Assembly: GCF_001750145.1 (NCBI RefSeq)
Contig: NZ_CP015732.1
Coordinates: forward strand, 2,914,001 to 2,978,000
Reading direction: 5' to 3'
DNA length: 64,000 nt
Source: Arthrobacter sp. U41
Lineage (GTDB): Bacteria; Actinomycetota; Actinomycetes; Actinomycetales; Micrococcaceae
The translations under genes were made by a program, and so were the position numbers. Of this stretch, positions 51,549 through 60,382 are shown in pieces (the stretch's first letter is position 1; each line of letters opens with the position of its first letter). The notes beneath the pieces were generated by a model. That model saw only the letters and a program-made list of their open reading frames with translations, made no database searches and had not been told where the DNA came from.

Positions 51549-54239
51549 ATGGTGGATCAGCCCGTGGACGGCGTATATCCGGAATATTGGGAAGCCGATG
51601 TTGTCTTGCGGGACGGCGGGACGGCTCATCTGCGCCCGATCCACCCTTCCGACGCGGACGCGGTTCAGGCGTTCCACGTGGGGCAGTCGCAGAAGTCCAT
51701 CTATATGCGGTTCTTCGCGTTTAAGTCCAAACTCTCCGACAAGGAGCTCAAACGCTTCACCGAGGTGGACTACAAGGACCGCGTGGCCCTCGTGATCACC
51801 ATCGGCCAGGAAATCATGGGTATCGGCCGCTACGACCGGCTCGATGATCCCGAGGAAGCGGAAGTCGCGTTTAATATCGCCGATGCGCACCAGGGCCGCG
51901 GCATCGGGTCCATCCTGCTGGAGCACCTTGCCGCTGCCGCCCGCGAAAACGGCATCCGGAAGTTCAGTGCCGAAGTCCTCCCGGAAAACCGCAAGATGCT
52001 GATGGTCTTCTCCGACGCCGGCTACGACGTCAAACGCCACTTCGACGACGGTGTGGTCAGCCTCGAATTCAACATCGACCCCACGGACAAGTCCCGGGCC
52101 GTGATGGAATCCCGGGAACACCGCGCCGAGGCGCGCAGCATCCAGGAACTCCTCGCCCCGTCCTCCGTCGCCGTGATCGGGGCGAGCCGCAAATGGGGCA
52201 CCGTGGGCTACCAGCTGCTGGAGCACATCATCGAGGGCGGCTTCACCGGCCCGGTCTACGCCATCAACCCGGAGGCCTTCGAGCTCGCCGGCATGCTCTC
52301 CTTCGCCCGGCTCTCCGAGGTGCCCGGGCCGGTCAAGCTCGCCGTCATCGCTGTCCCGTACGCCGAGGTCCCCAAGGTTGTGGAGGAATGCGGTGCGGCC
52401 GGGGTCAAGGGGATTGTGGTGGCCACTGCCGGATACGCGGACGACGGCGAACGCGGCCTCGTCCGGCAGCGCGAACTCGTCCGGCAGGCCCGTGCCAACG
52501 GCATGCGCGTGATCGGGCCCGCCTCGCTGGGCATCATGAACACCAATCCCGCCGTGTCCCTCAACGCCTCGATGGCTCCCTCGCTGGGCCGCCGCGGCGG
52601 CCTGGGCCTGTTCAGCCAGTCGGCGGCGATCGGCGTCTCGCTCTACGCGGCCTCCAGCCGGCGCCGCGTCGGGATCTCCACCTTCCTCTCGGCCGGCAAC
52701 CGCGCCGACGTCTCCGGCAACGACATGATGCAGTTCTGGGAAGACGACGCCGACACCACCGCCGTCGGGCTCTACCTGGAATCAATCGGCAACCCGCGCA
52801 AGTTTTCCCGCCTGGCCCGGCGGCTGGCCCGGACCAAGCCGGTCATCGTGGCGAAGTCCGACGCGATGGGCCTGGGGCTGCCGCCCGGCCATGCCGTCCG
52901 CACCACCCAGGCCCCGCCGGAGGCCCTCGACGCGATGATGCGCCAGGCCGGCGTCATCCGCGTCGAGACGATCGAACAGCTCATGGACGTCGCCCAGATT
53001 GTCTCGAGCCAGCCCCTGCCGCAGGGCCCGGGGATCGCCGTGTTCAGCAACTCACGGGCCCTCGGCAAGGTCGTCGCGGACAGCGCGGCCGCGCAGGGGC
53101 TGGGCGTGGAACGGATCGTCACCGACATCGACCTGGACGCGGGGATGTCCCTGGCCCTGCCGGCGCTGCGGCGCAGCCTGCAGGAAGTCCTCACCGCGGA
53201 CACTGTCCACGCCGTCGTGGTCGCACTGCTGCCTGCCCACGGCCTCACCGTGGAAAAGATCGCCGGAGTCCTTGCCGAGTGTTCGGTCGCTGCCGGCAAG
53301 CCCGTTGTGGCGGCGTTCAGCGGACTCCTGGACCCCTCCATCTATGTGGAGGGGATGGTGGGCGACGAAGCAGGGTCGGCGGTCGTTCCCTGCTACTCCA
53401 ACCCCGGCGCGGCAGTGGCCGCGCTCGGTGCCGTGGTCCGCTACGCCCAGTGGCTGAACCGGGACCAGGGCCTCTTTGTCGAACCCGAGGGCTGCGACCC
53501 GGAGGGCACGCACGACGAGCTGGAACGCCTGCTGGACGATGTCGGCGGCGAGCAGCTGATCCGGCTGGACCCGGACACGGCCGCGAGCCTGCTGGCCCGC
53601 TACGGCATCAGGGTGGTCCCGTCCGTCGGCTTCGACACCGCCGAACAGGCCGTCGCTGCGGCGGAACGGCTCGGCTGGCCGGTGGCGCTGAAGACGACCG
53701 ATCCCGCGCTGCGGCACCGCCTGGACCTCGGCGGGGTGCGCCTGGACATCCAGGATGCAGACTCCCTGCGGCGGAATGTCCTGGAAATGCGCAAGTCGCT
53801 GGAACGCTACGGTTCGCCATCCCTTGAGGTCCAGTCAATGGCACCGGTGGGCCAGGCCTGCACCTTCCGTGCCATCGAGGACCCCCTGCTGGGTCCGGTG
53901 ATTTCCTTCGGCCTCGCCGGTGACGCGGTCAACCTGCTGGACGACTGGGCCCACCGGGTGCCCCCACTCTCGAGCTCGGACCTGCACGACTTCATCCGGG
54001 CGCCCCGGGCCTCGCGGAAACTTTTCGGCTACCAGGGGTTGCCGCCCGTGGATGCCCGGGCCCTGGAGGACCTGGCCGCCCGGCTGACCCGGCTCAAGGA
54101 CAACCATCCGGAAATCGCCCTTGTCGACTTCAACCCCGTGCTCGCCGGGCCGGAGGGGGCGTCCATCCTGGCGGCCGACGTCCGGATCGCCAACGCCGCC
54201 CAGCGCACAGACAGTGCCCGCCGCGCCATGCGCAGCTGA
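51549..54239 (+). CDS. GNAT domain fused to ADP-forming acyl-CoA synthetase-like domains
   Basis: An 896-residue fusion. The N-terminal GNAT domain (about 20-175) has FNIADAHQGRGIGSILLEHL. A CoA-binding Rossmann domain follows (SSVAVIGASRKWGTVGYQLL), then succinyl-CoA-synthetase-like domains and a C-terminal ATP-grasp (YGIRVVPSVGFDTAEQAVAA, VDFNPVLA). The domains are those of the Pat protein acetyltransferase, with the GNAT first instead of last. The segment equal to the phospho-His loop reads PPGHAVRTT (His near 447) rather than SHTGALAG, so ligase activity may be altered or lost. A role in lysine acetylation of metabolic enzymes is inferred from the family. Confidence 0.88.
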   Translation: MVDQPVDGVYPEYWEADVVLRDGGTAHLRPIHPSDADAVQAFHVGQSQKSIYMRFFAFKSKLSDKELKRFTEVDYKDRVALVITIGQEIMGIGRYDRLDDPEEAEVAFNIADAHQGRGIGSILLEHLAAAARENGIRKFSAEVLPENRKMLMVFSDAGYDVKRHFDDGVVSLEFNIDPTDKSRAVMESREHRAEARSIQELLAPSSVAVIGASRKWGTVGYQLLEHIIEGGFTGPVYAINPEAFELAGMLSFARLSEVPGPVKLAVIAVPYAEVPKVVEECGAAGVKGIVVATAGYADDGERGLVRQRELVRQARANGMRVIGPASLGIMNTNPAVSLNASMAPSLGRRGGLGLFSQSAAIGVSLYAASSRRRVGISTFLSAGNRADVSGNDMMQFWEDDADTTAVGLYLESIGNPRKFSRLARRLARTKPVIVAKSDAMGLGLPPGHAVRTTQAPPEALDAMMRQAGVIRVETIEQLMDVAQIVSSQPLPQGPGIAVFSNSRALGKVVADSAAAQGLGVERIVTDIDLDAGMSLALPALRRSLQEVLTADTVHAVVVALLPAHGLTVEKIAGVLAECSVAAGKPVVAAFSGLLDPSIYVEGMVGDEAGSAVVPCYSNPGAAVAALGAVVRYAQWLNRDQGLFVEPEGCDPEGTHDELERLLDDVGGEQLIRLDPDTAASLLARYGIRVVPSVGFDTAEQAVAAAERLGWPVALKTTDPALRHRLDLGGVRLDIQDADSLRRNVLEMRKSLERYGSPSLEVQSMAPVGQACTFRAIEDPLLGPVISFGLAGDAVNLLDDWAHRVPPLSSSDLHDFIRAPRASRKLFGYQGLPPVDARALEDLAARLTRLKDNHPEIALVDFNPVLAGPEGASILAADVRIANAAQRTDSARRAMRS

Positions 54240-54303
54240 CGCGGCGGGGGAGCGGCGGGGGCACCTCCGGGCCGGCAACGGTTAGCATGTCCCGGGCCGA
54301 TCT

Positions 54304-55062
54304 GTGAAAATGGAGACCATGAGCTTTCAGCCTCCGACACCCGAGCCCCAGGCGACCTTCACCGGACGCCCGGGCGCGCACCATCACGGCCTGCATGACC
54401 ACAGCGCGAAGGGTCAGAGCCTGGAAGGTTCCCTCCAGCAGGCCGGCTTCTACCCACGGCTGGTGGCCGACGTCGTCGCCGATGCCCTCGACGGGCGCGA
54501 CTGCGTGGCCCACCTGGTGCACCTTGAGACGCACTTTGACCGCGCCGAGGTCCGCCGCCACATCACTGTGCTGGTACTCACCGAGGACATGCTCGTCATC
54601 ACGCACGTGGATGACCAGCAGCTCGACGAGGCCGGGGAGCAGACCGTCGCGCAGGTCTCCACCGAATCCGTCCCGGTCACTCAAATCCGCTCCGTGGTCC
54701 TCAGCTACGTGTATGCGCAGCCCCAGGAATACAAGTCATCGGATCCGGTCCGCGAGCTGACCCTGTCCATCGCCTGGTCCGGCGGCCAGCGCCTGGACAT
54801 GGGGCCGGCCAGCTGCGGGGACCCGCAGTGCGAAGCGGACCATGGCTACAGCGGCACCATCGCGCAGGAGGACATTGTCATCCGGATCAGCGCCGAAGCC
54901 GACGGGCTGCAGGCCGTCCAGGACGCCAAGCTTTTTGCCCGTGCCCTCCGCGCGGTGAACACCGGATCCTCCGCCCCGGTGCCGCATGCCGGCCCCGGGC
55001 TCCCGCCGCGCCCGCGGATGGGTGTTTTCGGAAGCCGCGCCAGCCGCGGCCACCAGCGCTGA
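54304..55062 (+). CDS. DUF5998 family protein
   Basis: A 252-residue protein with SLQQAGFYPRLVADVVADAL, VAHLVHLETHFDRAEVRRHITVLVL, and DPQCEADHGYSGTIAQEDIVIRISAEADG, typical of an uncharacterised actinobacterial family. No membrane helix or catalytic motif is seen; the domain looks PH-like (all-beta), which is only a guess. Start choice is open: GTG 54304, ATG 54310 or ATG 54319. Its stop is one base before the next gene's ATG, so the two are translationally coupled. Confidence 0.8.
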   Translation: MKMETMSFQPPTPEPQATFTGRPGAHHHGLHDHSAKGQSLEGSLQQAGFYPRLVADVVADALDGRDCVAHLVHLETHFDRAEVRRHITVLVLTEDMLVITHVDDQQLDEAGEQTVAQVSTESVPVTQIRSVVLSYVYAQPQEYKSSDPVRELTLSIAWSGGQRLDMGPASCGDPQCEADHGYSGTIAQEDIVIRISAEADGLQAVQDAKLFARALRAVNTGSSAPVPHAGPGLPPRPRMGVFGSRASRGHQR

Positions 55063-55063
55063 G

Positions 55064-56290
55064 ATGACACCGGTCCGCGTGCCCGAAGCCCTGTCCGCCG
55101 CCCCCGCCATCGCGCAGAGCCTGCCGGCGGCACCGGCCTTCGGCGACCGTTCCATCGCCGAGGTGCTCACGAGCGCCGCGGCCAGCCTGGGGGTGCCGGG
55201 CTTTGAGGACCGGCTGAATCTCCCGGCGGCGAAGCGCATCTGCGTCGTCCTCGCCGACGGGCTGGGCCGCAACCTGCTGAAGCAGAAGTCGGCGCACACA
55301 CCGTTCCTGCGTTCCGTGATGCAGTCCGGGCAGGGGCGGGTGCCGGTCTCGCTGGACTCGGCTTTTCCCTCCACGACCGCGGCGTCGCTGGCGAGCTTCG
55401 GCACCGGACTCCCGGCCGGGCAGCACGGCATGGTGGGCTACGACGTGCTGGACCCCGACCAGGACCGGGTGGTCAACATGCTCGGCGGCTGGGACGCGGG
55501 TGTCGATCCGCAGCAGTGGCAGCCGTTCCCCACCGTGTTCGAACGGGCAGCGGAACACGTGGACGTCACCACGGTCAGCCTCCCGCAGTTCAGCGACTCC
55601 GCCATGACCCGGGCCGCGCTCCGCGGCGGTCGCTACGTCACGGCCACCACCTCACACGCCAGGACCGGGGCCGCCGCCGAGGCGATGGCCGGTGCGGGAC
55701 GTTCCCTGATGTACTTCTACGTCAACGAACTCGACAAGGCCGGCCACCGCCACGGCTGCCAGTCACCGGAGTGGGAGCACCAGCTCGAGGAACTCGACGC
55801 CACCGTGAAACGGCTCAGCGCCACCCTTCCGACGGGCACCACCATCCTGCTCACCGCGGACCACGGCATGCTCGACGTGCCGGAGCCCCAGCGGATCGAC
55901 TATTCCTCCGACCCCGCCCTCGTGGCCGGGGTCCGCCACACCGCCGGCGAGCCGCGAATGGTCCACCTCTACCTTGAGGAGTCCGAGGGCGACGCCGGCC
56001 GCGCGCGGCTGCTGGATGCCTGGCGGGCCCGCTTCGGCGACCGGATCTGGGCGTTCACCCGGGCCGAAGCCATCGCCGCGGGGCTCTTCGGTCCGGTACG
56101 GGCTGAGGTCAGCCCGCGGATCGGCGACGTGATGATCGCTGCCAGGGACGCCCTGGCCCTCTATGACACCCGCCGTGTCCGGCCGACGGCACTTGAAGTC
56201 GTGGGCCAGCACGGTTCACTGACGAAGGCCGAACGCGAAGTTCCGCTGTTGTGTTTCCAGGCCGACGGAAAAAGGGCCCCCCGCGCCTGA
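55064..56290 (+). CDS. alkaline phosphatase superfamily nucleotide pyrophosphatase/phosphodiesterase
   Basis: About 408 residues. Metal-site motifs of the family are complete: CVVLADGLGRNLL, the nucleophile region DSAFPSTTAASLASFGTG, ELDKAGHRHG, LTADHGMLDVP, and the late His in VGQHGSLT. The order is that of type-I phosphodiesterases/nucleotide pyrophosphatases. No signal peptide is seen, so it is likely cytoplasmic. The ATG at 55064 follows the DUF5998 stop by one base (TGAGATG). Upstream in-frame codons to 54986 overlap that gene and are rejected. The substrate is unknown. Confidence 0.9.
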   Translation: MTPVRVPEALSAAPAIAQSLPAAPAFGDRSIAEVLTSAAASLGVPGFEDRLNLPAAKRICVVLADGLGRNLLKQKSAHTPFLRSVMQSGQGRVPVSLDSAFPSTTAASLASFGTGLPAGQHGMVGYDVLDPDQDRVVNMLGGWDAGVDPQQWQPFPTVFERAAEHVDVTTVSLPQFSDSAMTRAALRGGRYVTATTSHARTGAAAEAMAGAGRSLMYFYVNELDKAGHRHGCQSPEWEHQLEELDATVKRLSATLPTGTTILLTADHGMLDVPEPQRIDYSSDPALVAGVRHTAGEPRMVHLYLEESEGDAGRARLLDAWRARFGDRIWAFTRAEAIAAGLFGPVRAEVSPRIGDVMIAARDALALYDTRRVRPTALEVVGQHGSLTKAEREVPLLCFQADGKRAPRA

Positions 56291-56307
56291 CTGCGCGTGA
56301 GGGCCCT
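56269..56307 (-). terminator. terminator of sepH
   Basis: AGGGCCC/GGGCCCT outer arms with an inner GCGC pairing. It is followed on the minus strand by TTTTT (plus-strand AAAAA at 56269-56273). It overlaps the end of the convergent phosphodiesterase gene. Confidence 0.7.
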
Positions 56308-56323
56308 GAAGCCTGCGGTTTCG

Positions 56324-57682
56324 CTAGTCCCCGCGGGCTCCGAAGACGATGTCATCCCAGCTCGGAATGCTGGAACGCTTCGGCTTGGCCGGCTGGCGTT
56401 CCGGCTGGTCCGCGTCGCGGTCATTCGGGGCGCTGCCGGGAGACTCACGCTGCTGGCGCCGCGAGGTTCCACCGCCCAGGAGCTCGTCCAGCCCCGGGCT
56501 GGAGGCGGGGCGCTGCTGGCCGGCCGGCCGCAACGGTGACGCCACGATGGTGATCTCCCGGGTGTCGGTGCTGACACCGTCATGCAGTTTCAGCGCGTCG
56601 TCCGGTTCGCCCTGCTGGCGGGGCGCCAGCGTGAGCCGGGACATAATCGAGGGCTTGCCGTCGCGGCGGCGTTCCCACGGACTGCTGGACGGCCGGGCTT
56701 CGGTCTCCGCTGCGGGTGCCTGCGCCGGCTCCTGTTCGGGGGTGGCGGGCTCGGCGCTGTCCTGCTCGGCCGGCTGCCCGGCCGGCACCTCGGTGGGCCG
56801 GGGGTGGGCTGCGGGAACACCGTTGGTCAGGAGCACCGCGAGGGCGTCGTCGGCGTCCTCGTCCACGCCGAGCCGCTGCCCGCGACGGGAGCGCAGCATG
56901 TCCAGCAGCCCGTCGGAGTCCTTCTCCTGCTGCAGCTGGAGCTGCTGGACGACCTGAAGCTGTGCGGTGGCGGTGCGCGCGGCAGCATCGGCGTCGGTTT
57001 CAAAGTCAAAGGGCCGGTCGGAGACGGCGGTGAGCCGGCGGGCCGGGACAGGGCCGTCGAGGGGCTCGAGCTCGCTGAGCTGCTGCGCCCAGCGGTTGGC
57101 GTTCTGCAGGGATTTGCGGGCCGGGCTGAACGTCCACATGGCCGGCGGTTCCTCGCCGATGCCGGCAGGGCCGCCGGGGGTCGCCTCGAAGCGTGCCACC
57201 ACGTTCCAGCTGCCGTCCGGGCGCCGCCACGAGTCCCACTCCACGGTGGAGGCTTCGATGCCGTGCGCGCTGAGCCGGTGGGCCACCATCTCGCCGAGCG
57301 ACGCCGGGCGGTCACCGAACACCGAACGGTAGACATCGTGACCCGGGGCCGGGGACGCGACCTCCACCTTGCGGGCCTGCTGGGCCACGTGGTCGCGCTC
57401 GGCGAGCACCGGACCCTCATAGCGCTGGACCTTTGCGAGCGGAATTCCGGAGAGCTCCGCCACCTCTGCCGCCGTCGAGCCGCTGCGGATCCGCGCCTGG
57501 ATATCGCGCGGAGACATGGCAATAGCTGCGGCGCCCGCTCCGGAAGCGGTTTTGGCCGGCGTCCGGCTGGCTGCCACCCGAAGTGCTTCATCGATTGGCA
57601 GCTGGAACATCTCGCCGCCGGCACCGCTCAACAGGAGATGCTTCCCGTCGTCGTGGACGCCTACAAGCCGTAGATCCTGCAT
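56324..57682 (-). CDS. sepH: septation protein SepH (DUF3071)
   Basis: A 452-residue cell-division regulator of actinobacteria, known to bind FtsZ and promote filament formation. The N-terminal DUF3071 domain begins MQDLRLVGVHDDGKHLLL and contains an HTH (MSPRDIQARIRSGSTAAEVA, ELSGIPLAKVQRYEGPVLAER). The long C-terminal half is disordered and ends with the conserved basic/aromatic SSIPSWDDIVFG. The ATG at 57682 has GGAGGA five bases upstream. The longer frame to 57727 is not supported. It is divergent from the DUF4193 gene. Confidence 0.92.
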   Translation of the reverse strand: MQDLRLVGVHDDGKHLLLSGAGGEMFQLPIDEALRVAASRTPAKTASGAGAAAIAMSPRDIQARIRSGSTAAEVAELSGIPLAKVQRYEGPVLAERDHVAQQARKVEVASPAPGHDVYRSVFGDRPASLGEMVAHRLSAHGIEASTVEWDSWRRPDGSWNVVARFEATPGGPAGIGEEPPAMWTFSPARKSLQNANRWAQQLSELEPLDGPVPARRLTAVSDRPFDFETDADAAARTATAQLQVVQQLQLQQEKDSDGLLDMLRSRRGQRLGVDEDADDALAVLLTNGVPAAHPRPTEVPAGQPAEQDSAEPATPEQEPAQAPAAETEARPSSSPWERRRDGKPSIMSRLTLAPRQQGEPDDALKLHDGVSTDTREITIVASPLRPAGQQRPASSPGLDELLGGGTSRRQQRESPGSAPNDRDADQPERQPAKPKRSSIPSWDDIVFGARGD

Positions 57683-58033
57683 ACAAATCCTCCACCCTGG
57701 CATTACTAACAATCGAAACTCTGCCACCGATGGGAGCCATTTCGGGTGAAGAGCAAGGGCGCGCCGTCATTTTCCGCTAATTTCCGCCACTTTTCGGCTG
57801 ATCAACGGGCCGGACGCAGCCCCGTCCCGGCTGCGGCGGCCGCGGCCCGGTGTCACGGACCGCAAGACTCTGGCGTTCACCGGACGCTTAAGCAAAAATG
57901 ACCCGACATCGGGCACAAAATCAGCATGTCCGGTGTTGACACCGGAGAACCCTCCCGGGGCCCGGGGCTACAGCCTGCAGGACCGGCCGGGCGGGCGATC
58001 CAACCGATCGAGTGCGGAATGCGAGCAACCATA
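57683..58033. other. sepH/DUF4193 divergent intergenic region
   Basis: 351 bases without a convincing gene. The sepH-proximal part is less GC-rich, with repeated TTTCCGC-type words (57765-57800) that could hold the sepH promoter. A perfect 18-base dyad lies at 57929-57946. An open frame from 57926 runs into the DUF4193 gene, but its first 36 codons look non-coding. Confidence 0.5.
57929..57946. promoter_or_regulatory. perfect dyad upstream of the DUF4193 gene
   Basis: TCCGGTGTTGACACCGGA: eight-base perfect arms around TG. It overlaps a TTGACA, so it could be an operator covering a -35 element. It lies 88-105 bases before the DUF4193 ATG. Confidence 0.45.
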
Positions 58034-58333
58034 ATGGCGACAGACTACGATGCGCCGCGCAAGACCGAAGAGGACCTCAGCGAGGACTCGATTGAGGCGC
58101 TGAAAGCGCGGCGTACGGAAAAGCCTTCCGCGGTCGTCGACGAAGACGAATCGGACCTTGCAGAAGGCTACGAACTCCCAGGCGCGGATCTGTCCGGGGA
58201 GGAACTGCTGGTCCGGGTCCTGCCGGCGCAGGCCGACGAATTCACCTGTGCCTCCTGCTTCCTGGTCCGGCACCGTTCGCAGATTGCCCGTGAAAAGGAC
58301 GGCCTCAAGTACTGCAAGGACTGCGAGGGCTAG
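58034..58333 (+). CDS. DUF4193 zinc-ribbon protein
   Basis: A 99-residue acidic protein equivalent to Rv2699c. It starts MATDYDAPRKTEEDLSEDSI. The C-terminus has CASCFLVRHRSQIAREKDG followed by CKDCEG, a CxxC/CxxC pair that should bind one zinc. It is nearly universal in actinobacteria; its role is unknown. The ATG at 58034 matches the family start exactly. Its stop codon overlaps the stop of the convergent DUF3093 gene in the tetranucleotide CTAG. Confidence 0.9.
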   Translation: MATDYDAPRKTEEDLSEDSIEALKARRTEKPSAVVDEDESDLAEGYELPGADLSGEELLVRVLPAQADEFTCASCFLVRHRSQIAREKDGLKYCKDCEG

Positions 58334-58815
58334 GAGTTCAGGGCAGCGAGCAGCTCATCCGGGCGGCGGGTGGACGTGAGCCAGTAGGGCGTGCGGTCGG
58401 AGGGATCGGTGATCCCGATCCGGACCACAGGATCGATCCATCCGCGGATGCACAGGAAAGCCAGGCCGTTCAGGCGGGTGCCGCGTTCCGCGGTCGCTTC
58501 CTTGTCCCGGAAAGCGGACGCGGTGCCCACAAAGCGTCGTTCGATGGTGGCGCGTCCGACGCTCAGCGTGGAGCCGGTGACCGTGATGGCAGGGGTCGAG
58601 AGGACCAGCAGCACGGCGATGATCGCAAACAGGACGACCGCGGCGGTGAACCCGGCGGTCATGCTGATGGGGGCAAACACGAGGATCCCGGCGCCCGACA
58701 GACCTGCCGACACCAGCCAGATCCAGAAGTTCGGCCAGAGCTTCTCGTGGTACAGGACGGTGGAGTCGCTGGGGGTGCTGTTGGGGGCAGGCACGGCTGC
58801 GCTGGATTCGGGCAT
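58330..58815 (-). CDS. DUF3093 family membrane protein
   Basis: A 161-residue membrane protein equivalent to Rv2698. VLYHEKLWPNFWIWLVSAGLSGAGILV and AGFTAAVVLFAIIAVLLVLS form the two membrane helices. A small beta domain follows with LSVGRATIERRFVG and ends RPDELLAALNS. The family function is unknown. The ATG at 58815 has GGAAAG upstream, and the long extension to 59001 crosses the dut promoter and is rejected. It converges on and overlaps the DUF4193 stop. Confidence 0.9.
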   Translation of the reverse strand: MPESSAAVPAPNSTPSDSTVLYHEKLWPNFWIWLVSAGLSGAGILVFAPISMTAGFTAAVVLFAIIAVLLVLSTPAITVTGSTLSVGRATIERRFVGTASAFRDKEATAERGTRLNGLAFLCIRGWIDPVVRIGITDPSDRTPYWLTSTRRPDELLAALNS

Positions 58816-58934
58816 AAGCCCAGCTTTCCACTTTTCCCGGGCTATTTCACCTTGGCAACGGAATCGCGGGCTGGCGCCCGGGCCGCCGGCCGCCGCTAGG
58901 CCGAAGCTCCCCGCTGGCGTTAGAGTGAGGGACT

Positions 58935-59489
58935 GTGACTGAAGAAACGACTGCAGTGAACGCCGCCGAATCGGCAGCGCCGGAAGAACAGCCGGAAGCA
59001 CAGCCAGCGGCGGAGTCCGGGGCAGGGTTCGGAACCCCCACCCTGACGGTGCAGCTGAAGATGCTCGACGACGGCCTGGAGCCGCCGTCGTATGCGCACC
59101 CGGGAGACGCCGGAGCGGACCTGCGCGCGCGCGAGGACGTGGTGCTGGAACCGGGGGAGCGCCGGCTGGTCCCCACCGGTGTGTCCATCGCCCTCCCCGA
59201 GGGTTTCGTCGCCCTGATCCACCCGCGGTCCGGGCTCGCGACCAGGCACGGGCTGACCGTGGTAAATGCCCCCGGAACTGTCGACGCGGGTTACCGCGGA
59301 GAAATCGCGGTGACGCTGCTGAATACGGACCGCCACCAGGCGATCGAACTCAAGCGCGGCGATAGAATTGCACAAATGGTTATCCAGCGCGTGGAGTACG
59401 CCCGGTTCCTGCCGGTCCAGGAACTCAGCGGCTCGGTTCGAGGCGGCGGAGGATTCGGATCCACCGGCGGTTTCGGCGCGCCGGTCTGA
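58935..59489 (+). CDS. dut: dUTP diphosphatase
   Basis: Trimeric dUTPase (184 residues), which keeps uracil out of DNA and supplies dUMP. All five motifs are present: AGADLRA, PRSGLA, GTVDAGYRGEI, GDRIAQMV, and the C-terminal arm GGGGFGSTGGFG. The first 33 residues are an acidic, Ala/Glu-rich extension not needed for the fold. The GTG start is preceded by GAGGG and by TAGAGT eight bases upstream. Confidence 0.97.
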   Translation: MTEETTAVNAAESAAPEEQPEAQPAAESGAGFGTPTLTVQLKMLDDGLEPPSYAHPGDAGADLRAREDVVLEPGERRLVPTGVSIALPEGFVALIHPRSGLATRHGLTVVNAPGTVDAGYRGEIAVTLLNTDRHQAIELKRGDRIAQMVIQRVEYARFLPVQELSGSVRGGGGFGSTGGFGAPV

Positions 59490-59656
59490 CCGGCAGCGGG
59501 CAGGACCCGCAGTATTTACGCAGGGACGTATGAGCAGGACCTATTTGCAGGACTACGGCCGACCGCTCTTGCTGCATGAGACAGACTCGGACGGCGGGCG
59601 CCACGCGGACGCGGGGCGACGCGGCGGCACAGGATCACAACTAAGGAGACAACCCC

Positions 59657-60382
59657 ATGGTTTTTGGGCGTGGCTGGAAAGCCAAGCAGGAACAGCTGAC
59701 CGATCCCGGGGAAACCCAGGAGGCAGTAGCTGATGCCGGCGACTCCGCCGGGGCTTCCTCCGCAGTGCCGGTCCGTGGCACCACGGGTCCTTTCGACGTC
59801 TCGGAAATCGAGGATCAGGACGGCTACGTGGACCTCGGAGCACTCCTGATTGCCCCCGCCGAAGGCCTGCAGCTTCGGCTCGAGGTTGAGGAGGCGACGC
59901 AGCGCGTCGTCGCCGTCACCATGGACCTGAACGGCTCAAGCCTGCAGCTCCAGGCCTTCGCGGCTCCCCGCTCCGAAGGCCTGTGGGACGAAATCCGTGA
60001 GCAGATCGCCCAGTCGGTCGGCAGCCAGGGCGGCCAGATCGAGGAGATCCAGGGCGGTTTTGGCCCCGAACTGCTCGCGAAACTGCCGGCCAGCGGTACC
60101 GACGCAAGCCAGGGCTACCGCGTCGCCCGCTTCATCGGCGTGGACGGTCCGCGCTGGTTCCTCCGCGGCGTGTTCGGCGGCGAGGCCGCCGTGGACCGCG
60201 ATGCGGCCGCCGGGCTGGAGGCGCTGTTCCGGCAGATCGTGGTGGTCCGCGGTGAGAACCCGATGCCGCCGCGCGATCTGCTGCAGCTCCGCCTGCCGAA
60301 GGATAACGCCGTGCCCGCACCGCAGTCCGCCCCGGATCTTGAACAGCCCGAACGCGGACCGGAGACTACCCAGATTGGCTGA
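59657..60382 (+). CDS. DUF3710 family protein
   Basis: A 241-residue protein equivalent to Rv2696c. The conserved core has RGTTGPFDVSEIEDQDGYVD, LQLRLEVEEATQRVVAVTMDL, SQGGQIEEIQGGFGPEL, and GVDGPRWFLRGVFGG. No catalytic residues are recognised. The ATG has AAGGAG eight bases upstream. The next gene starts inside its last codons, making a tight three-gene unit with the OB-fold and DUF3159 genes. Confidence 0.88.
   Translation: MVFGRGWKAKQEQLTDPGETQEAVADAGDSAGASSAVPVRGTTGPFDVSEIEDQDGYVDLGALLIAPAEGLQLRLEVEEATQRVVAVTMDLNGSSLQLQAFAAPRSEGLWDEIREQIAQSVGSQGGQIEEIQGGFGPELLAKLPASGTDASQGYRVARFIGVDGPRWFLRGVFGGEAAVDRDAAAGLEALFRQIVVVRGENPMPPRDLLQLRLPKDNAVPAPQSAPDLEQPERGPETTQIG

Noticed and set aside
59530..59656. 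Short open frame between dut and the DUF3710 gene
   Set aside because: No ribosome site, no family resemblance, and codon use unlike neighbouring genes; it looks like leader sequence.
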